Source: Phymatolithon calcareum
Lineage: Eukaryota; Rhodophyta; Florideophyceae; Hapalidiales
NCBI GenBank assembly: GCA_977006965.1
Contig: OZ345360.1
Coordinates: 2,418,001-2,482,000, forward strand
Direction of reading: 5' to 3'
DNA: 64,000 nt
Position 1 is the first letter of the stretch. Each line of letters starts with the position of its first letter. Made by a program: the position numbers and the translations under genes. The notes beneath the pieces were generated by a model. The model was not told the origin of the DNA. It saw only the letters and a program-made list of their open reading frames with translations, and searched no databases. Positions 54,703-63,931 of the stretch are shown here, piece by piece.

Positions 54703-56124
54703 GGGAAGAGCACTGAACTGGCCATCCTAAGAGCTACTGAGCTACTAAAAGAGGATCAGAGATGTGTAGCAGTATTGGACCTTAAGGCTGCCTACGACAC
54801 AGTACCGAGAGTACACTTGGTGAACAGAATGAGACAAGTACTGCCCAAGGAGATCTGCGCAATGGCCGAGGCGTTCTTGACACCATCCTGGGTAGCAACA
54901 ATTGGTGATGCGAACAGGAACTGGTTTCTAGTGGACAGGGGGGTCCCACAAGGGTCCCCTCTCAGTCCAAGCCTCTACAACATCTTCATGGATGAATTCG
55001 CCGAGCGAATGAGCCGGGCATCAAAAACCTGGGCTGAAGTACCGGCTATCCTCTTCGCAGACGATGTTCTTCTCTCTGCGAAATCACCCGCTGCACTGCA
55101 AGGACTATTGGATATAGCTACCCAATGGGCACAAGAGCGAGATATGACTTGGAACACTAAACAAGGGAAAAGCGAAGTCCTCGAATCAGAGGAAACATTG
55201 GGCAAGACATTCAAGCTAGCGAACAAGGTACTAGCACAAGTTCCGGAGGTCACGTACCTTGGAGTATCCATAGACCCCGGAGGAGTCACAGATACGTTAA
55301 TGATGCAACGACTAAAGAAAGCAAGGACGGCCGTGTACGAGTTGCGTACACTGGGAGTGTTCAAGAAAGGGCTGAGTATACAGAAGTGTATTCAGATATA
55401 CAAGGCGCTAGTACAGCCACGCTGGGAGTACGCAATGCACTTAACGCCCTGGACAGAAGACGTACAAAATGCTGTCAAGGAAGTAGAAGCAACATTCTTC
55501 AATCAAGTATTCGGGCCACTGGCCCGAGGAAGGACGGATAGGCTCCGTCTCCTGTGCCGGATCCAGGCGGCCGCACATCGACGAGAAATCTTGGCCTTCA
55601 AAATGCTGAGAAGGAACAAGGCGAAAGAACGTATGTATTCAAAAGAAGTGCCCGAAAGAAGAAACAACCATGAATGGCAGTACACGAGGAAAGATATCGC
55701 CGCGATGGAGACCAGAGAGCCGTTCGGTGAAGCTGTAAAGCATATCCAAACGAACCAATCGTCGCAAACACTTCGATCGAAATTTCTGGAAATGGAAGGA
55801 GACCGCCTAGAATCGAAGCGGAAAAGAAAGATACCGTACGACAAGACAAGAGAATTGCCGGCAATCCTCAAGTTCCCCAAGGTGAAGCACAGACAACTAG
55901 CGCTGCAGTATGCCTGCGGCAGATTCCCACAGGTGTCAACAACAAGTATGACTGAAGAATTCGGCACCAGAGCCAGAGAGCATATGGAAACCCTTGAACG
56001 CACGTTAGCAGGGTACGAACTTGAAGGAGAAAAACGACTGGAAACAGAAAAGGCGCTGGATGAGCTCTTACTATTTAGCAAGACACTCATAGAACGCATG
56101 GAGACCGAAGAAGGCTTGTATTAA
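54703..56124 (+). CDS. LINE reverse transcriptase, N-terminally truncated
   Basis: Open from the element's first base to TAA 56124 (about 473 codons), no original start. RT motifs: VLDLKAAYDTVPRVHL, GVPQGSPLSPSLYNIFMDE, catalytic FADDVLLSAKS (YADD-type box) and the thumb-like YLGVSIDPGG. The remainder is a basic, helical C-terminal region ending in EEGLY. The endonuclease and first ORF of a full LINE are missing, so this copy cannot move by itself. Clade (Jockey/I-like) not determined. Confidence 0.9.
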   Translation, partial: GKSTELAILRATELLKEDQRCVAVLDLKAAYDTVPRVHLVNRMRQVLPKEICAMAEAFLTPSWVATIGDANRNWFLVDRGVPQGSPLSPSLYNIFMDEFAERMSRASKTWAEVPAILFADDVLLSAKSPAALQGLLDIATQWAQERDMTWNTKQGKSEVLESEETLGKTFKLANKVLAQVPEVTYLGVSIDPGGVTDTLMMQRLKKARTAVYELRTLGVFKKGLSIQKCIQIYKALVQPRWEYAMHLTPWTEDVQNAVKEVEATFFNQVFGPLARGRTDRLRLLCRIQAAAHRREILAFKMLRRNKAKERMYSKEVPERRNNHEWQYTRKDIAAMETREPFGEAVKHIQTNQSSQTLRSKFLEMEGDRLESKRKRKIPYDKTRELPAILKFPKVKHRQLALQYACGRFPQVSTTSMTEEFGTRAREHMETLERTLAGYELEGEKRLETEKALDELLLFSKTLIERMETEEGLY

Positions 56125-56189
56125 TCCGCAGAAGGCAAGACAAAAAGTGGTCGAGACCAAGCACCAACAATCCCGTAGAGGACTGAAAT

Positions 56190-56207
56190 AGGACTACTTT
56201 GAGTCCT
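56190..56207 (+). ncRNA. Stem-loop in LINE 3' UTR
   Basis: AGGACT-actttg-AGTCCT. The second LINE copy has AGGATT-actttg-AATCCT (59406-59423): loop identical, one base pair changed on both sides. A second, weaker stem follows (CGTCCGCC/GGTGGACG). Confidence 0.55.
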
Positions 56208-56340
56208 GAGTTTTCCCGTCCGCCATTCTGGTGGACGTTTTGTGAGCTACACAAAGGTAGGTAGCATCAGAGGAAGCCTTGCCCATATCTTCGGAAGTCT
56301 GTGGGGCTTTTAAATAAACTTGAAAGGAAAAAAAAAAAAA

Positions 56341-56355
56341 AGTAGTTATGTAGCA
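56341..56355 (+). repeat. Target-site duplication, right copy, of the LINE
   Basis: AGTAGTTATGTAGCA directly after the poly(A) tail; see 54686-54700. Confidence 0.9.
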
Positions 56356-56519
56356 GGCTCATTGCGGACAATTTGTTCCGTGGGAATACCTCGACCGCAA
56401 ACTCCCGGAGAGCGAGGGACGAAAAGCACTCGTTGTCCAAACTATCACCATCTTGTACAAGATTCATCCAGTCTCACGTACCTCGATCAAAGATTTAGCT
56501 TCAGTCTTCACTCAAGCGC

Positions 56520-57986
56520 ATGGCAATGGAATTGAAGAGCTCCACGGTGTCAGCCATCGGCGAAGTGTGGCGTGCCATTCTGACTGCGGTGCTTGTATTC
56601 ATCCTTCTCAAAACGTTTGAGTGCATAGTACTCAAAGTGCTGCTAATTAGTCCACGTGGGCGTCTCTCACCGCAAATTTGGGCGCGGAGCGTGTTGCTAT
56701 CCGAAGCCTGGGATCCGAATGCGTTGCTTCGACTGCTTCTGGGGAGGACGCGCTACGACGCCGCGGGTGGCGTCAAAGTGGTGAAGTACAGGCCGAGTGC
56801 ACGGAACGTCGCGTTGCTGTCACTATTCATTCTGACGGTGCTCCTTGCTGAAGTGGCGCTGTTGTACGGGTCGCTGGAGACCGAAAAAGAGGTACGCGCG
56901 GATTCGATCAAACTGCAGTTTCGCCACTCCGGAAAAGTTGCCGGCAGCGAGGCTGTGGAGAAGAAGGGGTGCCAATGGGCCGACGTACAGGGCCGAAATT
57001 TTCAGCTCACCGCACCTGTAGGTGTGTGCTGGGCCGAAGGAAACGGAGATGCAGAAGGTTTTGTTACTGGCTATAACAATGGAACGTCACTATTTTTCGT
57101 GAAACAGTACGATTCAGCTGTGTACATCGAAGTTAATGCGCCAAGTTTACTTATTTCGCAAGGAGTCAAGGATTTCGTTACCAAGGCTTATTTGTCCGCT
57201 ATTATTGTCAGTTCCTCCGGTCTTTCGAGCAGGGTGAGGATGGAAAGCAACACGTCGAAAATCATTCAGAGTATCATTGAACATCATGCTCTTTCGCGAA
57301 ATTGCTCTGTAGTCCCAGGTGACGACCGAACCAGAAGTTCAATCGCCAACAGTAGCTTTACTGAAATAAGATGGTGCCCAGAAGGAATTTACAATTTTTC
57401 CTCGACTGACAAACTACTCGGCCTGGTTTCTGGAGGCTTCGCCTTGCATCAGAGAAGCACTAGCCCATGGGATGGAAACATAAGGTCTACACAAGGATCT
57501 GCGAGTGAAAATGCCATTGGCGTAGAGTCAAGGAGCCGAATTGGTCTGTTGGCCCTGTTGCTAATCACTCTCGGAACTCTGCTGCTACGTCTAGGAGCGC
57601 ACTTCTTACCTGGGGATAACGAAAATATCGCTATGAAAATCGTGATGGAAAGGATTGGAGGAAACTATTGCACTGAGGATGTCACCGCTTCTGTAGGAGA
57701 ACATGTCACTATTGTCACATCAGCAGATATGACGGGCGAAAAGCCTGTCGGGCATGTCGGCACAAACGTGCGGCAGGGATTTACTCAAGTATATGACCTG
57801 AACAACATAGACGTCATCGGGGCTGATGACCCTTCCGCTTGTGACGGAGAGCAGATTTCTATGGTCGCTTCCGTCGATAACGCAATTGACAAGCCCATTG
57901 GACATGTCGGTACCTTCGTGCCAGAAGGTTACACGCAAGTTGACAATCTCACTGGACTGGACGTGAAAGCACGCAAAAGTTTGTGA
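56520..57986 (+). CDS. Membrane protein with C-terminal repeat pair, unknown
   Basis: 488 aa from ATG 56520. Not recognised. Hydrophobic segments at about 20-45 and 97-118, then a 220-residue probable extracytoplasmic domain with several Cys (KKGCQW, GVCWAEG, RNCSVV, RWCPEG) and many N-x-S/T sites (YNNGTS, ESNTSK, ANSSF, YNFSS). A third helix near 340-362 (LLALLLITLGTLLLRLGAHF) is followed by a cytosolic tail holding two copies of a 29-residue repeat (KPVGHVGTNVRQGFTQV / KPIGHVGTFVPEGYTQV). Possible cell-surface receptor-like protein of a lineage-specific family. The gene is intact although it lies between two LINE copies. The LINE upstream inserted only 165 bp before the ATG and may have split its promoter. 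Confidence 0.7.
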   Translation: MAMELKSSTVSAIGEVWRAILTAVLVFILLKTFECIVLKVLLISPRGRLSPQIWARSVLLSEAWDPNALLRLLLGRTRYDAAGGVKVVKYRPSARNVALLSLFILTVLLAEVALLYGSLETEKEVRADSIKLQFRHSGKVAGSEAVEKKGCQWADVQGRNFQLTAPVGVCWAEGNGDAEGFVTGYNNGTSLFFVKQYDSAVYIEVNAPSLLISQGVKDFVTKAYLSAIIVSSSGLSSRVRMESNTSKIIQSIIEHHALSRNCSVVPGDDRTRSSIANSSFTEIRWCPEGIYNFSSTDKLLGLVSGGFALHQRSTSPWDGNIRSTQGSASENAIGVESRSRIGLLALLLITLGTLLLRLGAHFLPGDNENIAMKIVMERIGGNYCTEDVTASVGEHVTIVTSADMTGEKPVGHVGTNVRQGFTQVYDLNNIDVIGADDPSACDGEQISMVASVDNAIDKPIGHVGTFVPEGYTQVDNLTGLDVKARKSL

Positions 57987-59301
57987 GAATAATATGCTCA
58001 CACATATTATGTGTGTTATGCTGTATGAATTTCGTTGTTGACGCATATGTTATTGCGCCTCTTTGTCTCCCAGACGTCGGAAAAGAACTTCTGCCAGGCA
58101 GGTGCATTGAATTGGTCGGTCCTTAATTTTGGGACAATACTTTTTATAAACCTATGTGTCACTCGTGCTACTACGCTTGGAAGAATAAGTTTGCACGTTT
58201 GGAATTTGTAGTATATATACTGACGGCACTGGTCGTCGCTGAATAAACTGGAGAAGAATCTCATTGCACTGAGCCTCTCAACAAACTCTCTCCAAAGTGC
58301 TGGCGAGTCCCGCCGATAGTCTGTCTTGTCTTAGAAAGAAAAAAATTGCTGTGAGGAAACCGAGTTCAACTTCTTTCCGTACTATTTGGTACACGAAATG
58401 AGCAGCATCTCCTTATTGTTGATATAGTTTTGATCCTTACCGGGTGTGTTTGGTTTCATTGTACAGTGACACCGGCATCGCCCACGCGCCACGTTTTTAA
58501 CGTCCGTCACGCAACGTCGCAGATGGCGCTGCGTTAGTGAAAACACAATCGCATGCACCCGCAAGATTCTGAGAATGTCATTTGCACGCCGTGTACTCGA
58601 CCGTAGTGGACGGCGTCGCATTGGGCACGCTGTACACTGCTGAAGCGGGACTCGGATCCGGGACTGCTGCTCATGCTCGGCAAGGGTAACGCCGCTTTCG
58701 GCGTCTACTATACACATCCATGCGGTTCCGGGCTGATGGGCAGTACCAGATTTTGGAGAAGAGTTCGGGTCTTTTGAAAATGGAACGTGGAGCTCGGGGA
58801 AAATCCATACGTTTTGCAATGAGCTCTGGCGAGGACGGATGTGATTGTGGAGGCTTACAACCTAGTTTTACCTACAAGACGTTGTGAGCAAACCGGGTTT
58901 ATACAGTGGGAGACAGTGTAGTACACAAAAGGTAGAATGCCAATTCCCGGCCTACGGCCTACCGCGGAACCGCGCAATTGCTCACCTACGGCCGGTGACG
59001 CAGAGTTTCCTACCTTAAGATTTGTGCACACAAACGTCTTTTACTCCTTACTTAGGTTTCTTCCACTGCTTACTACTCAATGCCAGTGTATATAGTAATT
59101 TACTTGACCTGGAGGAAGCGGATAGTAAAGCTTATCTGAAACACACGATGCATGTGTTCTCAAATAAATTTTGCTCACCCCGTGCATATCTGTGACGCAG
59201 TCACACGCAACGCTCTGTTAAACGCAGCACTTTACTTCCTGGATCAGTATGACTTGTTAAGGAAGCTGAGCAACTGGTTCATTCGAGCTGCGTGCCTGGT
59301 C
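57987..59301. other. Intergenic 1.3 kb
   Basis: No supported gene; minus frames at 58016-58264 and 58382-58819 have no domain or start context. A GC-rich palindromic patch (GGCCTACGGCCTACCGCGG) lies near 58950. Confidence 0.45.
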
Positions 59302-59314
59302 AGAAGTTCCGGCA
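59302..59314 (+). repeat. Target-site duplication, left copy, of second LINE fragment
   Basis: AGAAGTTCCGGCA; the right copy at 59570-59582 is AGAAGTTTCGGCA, 12 of 13 identical. Confidence 0.7.
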
Positions 59315-59569
59315 TGGAGAACGATGAAGGCCTGTATTGATTCGTATAAGGCAAGGCAAAAAGCGGTCGAGTCCAAGCATCAGATATGCTGTAGAGGACT
59401 GAGATAGGATTACTTTGAATCCTGAGTTTTCCCTTCCGCGATTCTAGTGGGCGTTTCGTGAGCTGCACAAAGGTAGGTAGCATCAGAGGAAGCCTCTCCC
59501 ATATCTTCGGAAGTCTGCATGTGGGGCTTTTAAATAAATTTGAATAAAAAAAGAAAAAAAAGAAAAAAA
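59315..59569 (+). mobile_element. LINE 3'-end fragment with A-rich tail
   Basis: 255 bp aligned with 56097-56340: last codons of the RT (ENDEGLY, stop), the 3' UTR, and an A-rich tail interrupted by G. Heavily 5'-truncated and more diverged than the first copy, so an older insertion of the same family. Confidence 0.88.
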
Positions 59570-59582
59570 AGAAGTTTCGGCA

Positions 59583-60069
59583 GATCCTGGGCGTTATGAT
59601 ATCGGCAACGTGTGTCAGCGCTGCTGATCAGAACTTCCGCATCATCCTGCGCTGTTCTGATCGGGCTACCTCTCGACGACAATTCATCGGAAGAGTGCGT
59701 GGCAAAACGTAGAAGATCTGTACAGGGAGAGACCCGTAGAGATACTCCAATATTTGAACAATGAGCACTTGCTCTAGGGCAAGTTCTGGCGTTAAATTAA
59801 CGCCTTGTGCAATAAAGCAAGACTTAACTTCGGACAGCCCCTACGTGAACTTCGATCTGCAGTGAATATTTATTACAGTTACCGCTGGTAACCCCCTAAT
59901 CAATTCCTATGAACATTGAGCACTTTTTCCACAGCTCTACGATCTAGCCCCTGCATGCCGATGTTACAAACTAACTTCTCTCACTAGAAATACCCCCAAA
60001 TATCACCGCTTCCCTATCCGAGACATGCTGCCGCTGTTTCTCATTGGGAAAATTTCGAACCCATTTGGT
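59583..60069. other. Intergenic, 3' flank of the ChaN-like gene
   Basis: No gene. Contains a 17-bp palindrome GGCGTTAA-A-TTAACGCC near 59791-59807. Confidence 0.45.
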
Positions 60070-61407
60070 CTATGCCAGATCTATAGTCCTGTTTGTGTAC
60101 CAGACGATGTCCGCGACGTGTTTTTCGGGCTTCAAGATGTCGGGCATAGCATGTCCATCCAAGGAGCTCCATGACACAACTCTTGGCACAATGGTGTACG
60201 GTCTTTCTTCCAATCTCTTCTCAATTCTGTCGGGAAAACCTACTCTTCCTTGGACATGTCCCGCCCCTATTAGAGCCACAAGACGCGATTCAGGCAGTTT
60301 TCGCAGGGTCTGTGCCACCGATTCGCTCATATACTCATCCCACACCACCTGTGCCTCGTACCACTTCCACAACGTCTCACGCATATCCTGGGAAGAACGT
60401 GAGTCAATGCTGTGCTCCGCAATTCCGAGCATTTCCTGAAACATGCGGAAATACTTCTCGTTGGTCGTATCTACATCCGCCGGCAGGAAGCTTCGCAGTT
60501 CGGGGCTCAAGCCTTCCAGACCGTACATGCTTACAAAGTTGACGAGTTTTCTTGGTACATTGAGCTTTGTAATTGGAGATTTTTCGCAGTCGTTTCAGAA
60601 GGACAACGTTAGTTCTGGTCCTCGATGAGAAGAATCGGCATGTCATCTGTTCACAACTTACCCCCACCATTGGAATGCGATGAAATCTGCACCATTGAAA
60701 TATTGCTGGGTCGGGCGACAACGAGTAGGATAGAAATAAAACGTGAGTACGCGAATGTCAGAAATCGAAAGAGTTTTCTCCAGAATAGATTCTCGTCAAA
60801 GTTGTCAGTGAAGACAGTGTAAAATCAGCTTGCAAATCTGACACAACTCACTCGTGTATAGCTGTGGATCAAAGCCCCATGTCTGATTCCATTGAACCAC
60901 ATTAAGCAAACTCTTGAGTGAAATGGCACCCGCAACATACTGCTCAAGAAACGGGTTATGCGCGCGATAGAATTGCTCAAATCCAACAACCAACGGCCGA
61001 CCATCCGGAAGCAGACGTGCACGCTCCAAAATCTCCATCTGTGCCGCATGCGTACGCGGATGATCATGAATCTCGCTAGCAATAATGCATCGATCGAATT
61101 TTGAACGCAGGTCCCGTTCGAAGAGCGAGCTTATCGATGACGGCGGAATGAAAGATCCGCTCTTCTCGTCATACAGCACGTCATGAGCCCAGCGCAAGCG
61201 CGCCGCACGGTCGGCGTGAATTTCAGAAGGAAGCAATCCAATGCCCAGTGCTAACGCCGCGGCCTCGAGCATGGCGCGACGCGATACGCTGCCGCGTGCA
61301 TGTTGCACTGGAATTCCAGCTGACGGCGATACGCGCGGGCTCTGTGCGGGGCGACGCGAAGGTGCGGACAGGGCCGCCGGGGCGCAGAATGCTGAATGTT
61401 GCGCCAT
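60070..61407 (-). CDS. ChaN-like (DUF399) protein, probably thylakoid lumen, 3 exons
   Basis: Exons on minus: 61407-60852, 60705-60662 (44 bp) and 60564-60070; introns of 146 and 97 bp with GTGAGT and GTAAGT donors; 364 aa. The joins give the ChaN-type core: FDRCIIASEIHDHPRTHAAQ, RPLVVGFEQFYR, FHRIPMVG-LNVPRKLVNFVS and ALIGAGHVQGRVGFPDRI. Bacterial ChaN binds haem and is linked to iron metabolism; the plant role is uncertain. The N-terminus is bipartite: a Ser/Ala/Pro/Arg-rich plastid transit part, then SRRAMLEAAALALGIGLLPSEIHA, a twin-arginine signal with an A-x-A-like site, pointing to Tat import into the thylakoid lumen. Start is the first ATG; upstream only GTG. A broken copy of exon 1 lies at 62715-62857. 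Confidence 0.85.
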
Positions 61408-61881
61408 ATTCGCTTCCTTGCATGGTGCGGGTGGAAGGAAATGGAGTGACGGTGAGAATGATATGCAGAATGAAAGATGCTGAGCAGGGAGATTGAGTGC
61501 GCGATGCACACGAATGATGGCGGCTAGTGGGATGACGATTGGAGAAAAATCATGTGTGCTTCACGCCATTGATTCGTGTGCTGCAAAACAATATATCCAA
61601 TGGGAACAACTCGTCACAACAGATGTATCGAATGCATCCAATGAAGTCGCATTATTATAAGAATTAAAAATGATAAAATTTATAATTTATTCATTTATTA
61701 TTTTTAACGATAGGCTAGTGTTATACACCCGCGCTAATCAGAAGAAACACAATGGCATTGACTTTTCTCAGCACCGTTGATCTCAACGTCTAAGCCAGGG
61801 ATAACAAATACGTCATCACAAATGTTTCAAATCCATACGGCAAGAAAGATCACAGTTCTTACCTGTTCGGCCCCCAGTGTT
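61408..61881. other. Intergenic, 5' flank of the ChaN-like gene
   Basis: AT-rich at 61655-61710; no gene. Probable promoter region. Confidence 0.45.
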
Positions 61882-62225
61882 CTATTCACGAGTGGGCGGT
61901 TCTGGTACTCCAGGCGATACATCCGTTCGCGATGGTCTGTCCGGTTGCGCATACAGAACGTCGTCCCATGCATGCCGATACAATGGTTGTTTCATTCGCT
62001 TCTGGTCAAATGCATGTCCAATAAAACCGATCGATCGACTGAGCGTGAACAGACCATTAAGTCAACCAAGTTCCAGGACATCCATAACTTCCATATCAGT
62101 GAACTTTCCCACACCAGCAAGCATATCAGCAAACAGAGATCCAATTGCTCCATCAATGTTGAGAACAAGATTGTTTGCCTTTTGGAGCATATACGCCTCG
62201 ACCTTCTTTAAGATGCTCCTGGACT
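61882..62225 (-). pseudogene. Fragment of ATP-citrate lyase subunit B (C-terminus), broken
   Basis: The minus frame reads [59 protein letters not shown] and [19 protein letters not shown], matching the C-terminal citryl-CoA lyase part of plant-type ACLB. A TGA (62062-62064) interrupts it where the family has a Tyr before LNGLF, and the rest of the gene is absent: immediately upstream the frame meets another stop. It runs about 20 codons past the usual end. Called a relic because both the internal stop and missing body argue against function; the true gene should be elsewhere. Confidence 0.8.
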
Positions 62226-62714
62226 GGATTCATTCTGAGTACTCGCGTAACTGCTTCCCGCCAATACTGCGGCACACCACTACACGGCGACATCCGTGTG
62301 CCCTTGGCGGAACGTAATCCAATTCTTGCTTGGGACAGGACTTGAACCGGCGACCTCAACATTCTTGCCTGTATCATACCGAAGTATTTGCTGCAGTTTT
62401 GATACTGTTAAAGAAATATCAGACACGATGCTGGTCTTGAGTGCCGAGAACTAATTATCCGTCCACGTGTATCTGTACTTAGGGTTACATCTCCGGAGAG
62501 TCATCACAATCTCAAGAATCAAATCAATAAAACCTTGCTGTTGCTGCTGTTCTCCGAGGAGGAGACAGAGTGAGATGTTCTCACTGATCTTGGGTTTTAA
62601 CAGATACAATGTCTGATACCTTCAACGCCCAATCCACGTAAAGGTTTTTACCTTCAGTCTGAACGAAACGTGGATTGCACATTGAGGGTATCGGACTGCT
62701 ATACCAAAAACTCG

Positions 62715-62857
62715 TCAAGCCCCACGTCTGCATTATCGATGAAGGCGGAATGAATGATCCGCTCTTCTCGCCGTATAGCACGGCATGAGCCCAGCGCAAG
62801 CGCGCAGCTCGGCAGTAGTGAATTCAGAAGGAAGAAATCCAACGCTCGGTGCTAACG
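62715..62857 (-). pseudogene. Fragment copy of the ChaN-like gene
   Basis: 62731-62857 is a close copy of 61135-61255 within exon 1 (RWAHAVLYGEKSGSFIPPSS against RWAHDVLYDEKSGSFIPPSS), joined directly at 62715-62730 to a piece resembling the later QTWGFD stretch (near 60880). About 250 bp of the parental exon are missing between them. No introns, no start, no continuation. Confidence 0.75.
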
Positions 62858-63116
62858 TATTGCCAAGTCAGAAGCATAAACTTGGTTGCCCACTTCGGGA
62901 ACAGACAGGCAGTTGAACCAGAGCAAAGAAATGATATCACCGATAAAGAAATCAGACGTTATTTTTTAATTCGGAATTCCGAGATATGTCGGCTGTTCGC
63001 CGCCATCATCGCTAGTTGTGCAAACTACGCTTGTTGTTTTACGAACCTGAGCGGCTTGATTGCGGAGCCCAGGTGTTTTAGCAGATTCGACGGATCCATA
63101 TGTTGCGCAGGAATAA
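62858..63116. other. Intergenic between relics
   Basis: No supported gene; may include decayed upstream parts of the copia relic. Confidence 0.35.
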
Positions 63117-63260
63117 GCTTTTAATGAACAAATTAATCAACAAGGTTATAATACTGAAGTGCAAGTCTCATCTCCTGGGCAGACTGCAGACATACTAACA
63201 AAGCCCTGCAACTCAGACAAAGTGCAAGCGCAATCTGCAATTCATACGCAGCACTGTTGA
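63117..63260 (+). mobile_element. Ty1/copia polyprotein relic (end of RNase H)
   Basis: 47 codons ending in TGA contain QVSSPGQTADILTKPC, the diagnostic end of the copia reverse transcriptase/RNase H region (ADILTK box). Nothing upstream continues the frame, and no LTR is recognised. An old, short remnant. Confidence 0.55.
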
Positions 63261-63931
63261 ACAAGGCTTGACTCGAGGTGTCCGCCATTGTCTTGGACTA
63301 CTGTACGTGTTCGGACTACGCTTAGTATAGTACTTTGTTTCCTCCATATCGTGAGATTGCATGACAGTACAAATACTGACCATTGTTTGGGTCTACTGTA
63401 CTGACAGTTCGGACGCAGTCCCTCGACCCTACTGTACAGCACGAAACTTTTGCGGATTGGGATTTGGAAGTACAGCAAAGCAGTAGGCTTTTCTTCCGTT
63501 TTTCCAATCTAGGGCTTTACCCAATTATTTAATCTGACTATCGTGGTCAAACTCAGCATGGCAGCCATCACGGATAATGAGATCATGATGTACACTTATC
63601 AAGATACACTGATGAGAAAGCGAGCTCGCAAGCTGACAATTCTGAGCTCCAAAACGCTGGACTGCACACTTATTAGTGGACTAACGGTTCTCACACAATC
63701 ATCATCATGATCATGTGAGAAACTTTATTCCACCAATTTTACTGATCATCATGATCAGTGATGATACCCAAATCGCTCTCACCATGCCTATTACTGTATT
63801 CCCTCGCGACAACAGAACTGTCTAATGCTTATCTAAGCCGTACATATATATTGGCTGAAGGTACTGTACTGGCATCAATTCTATTCTTTGGCGACACCGA
63901 TTTGGCAACTCAACTCATCTCGACAGAAATA
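63261..63931. other. Intergenic, palindromic ATCATGATC clusters
   Basis: No gene. 63692-63725 (TTCTCACA...TGTGAGAA around ATCATCATGATC) and 63741-63759 (ACTGATCA-TCA-TGATCAGT) are inverted repeats. Several CTACTGTAC direct repeats at 63295-63440. Confidence 0.45.
63845..63850 (+). promoter_or_regulatory. TATA-like box before the right-edge gene
   Basis: TATATA within TACATATATATTGG, 82 bp before the ATG at 63932. Confidence 0.35.

Larger units (their letters stand above)
54701..56340 (+). mobile_element. 5'-truncated non-LTR retrotransposon (LINE) with poly(A) tail
   Basis: 1640 bp bounded by a perfect 15-bp target duplication, ending in a run of A. Begins inside the reverse transcriptase domain, as expected for incomplete target-primed reverse transcription. 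After the RT frame comes a 216-bp 3' UTR shared with the second copy at 59315. The intact frame and identical duplications indicate a fairly recent insertion. Confidence 0.92.

Noticed and set aside
58382-58819. 145-codon minus-strand frame
   Set aside because: Arg/Cys-rich translation without domain, start context or conserved motif; typical of chance frames.
62335-62390. tRNA-like 3' half (GGTTCAAGTCC with CCCAAGCA) on the minus strand
   Set aside because: The T-stem has a mismatch, the supposed anticodon loop lacks the invariant T and a pairing stem, and no 5' half with D-arm exists. Chance or a deep relic.
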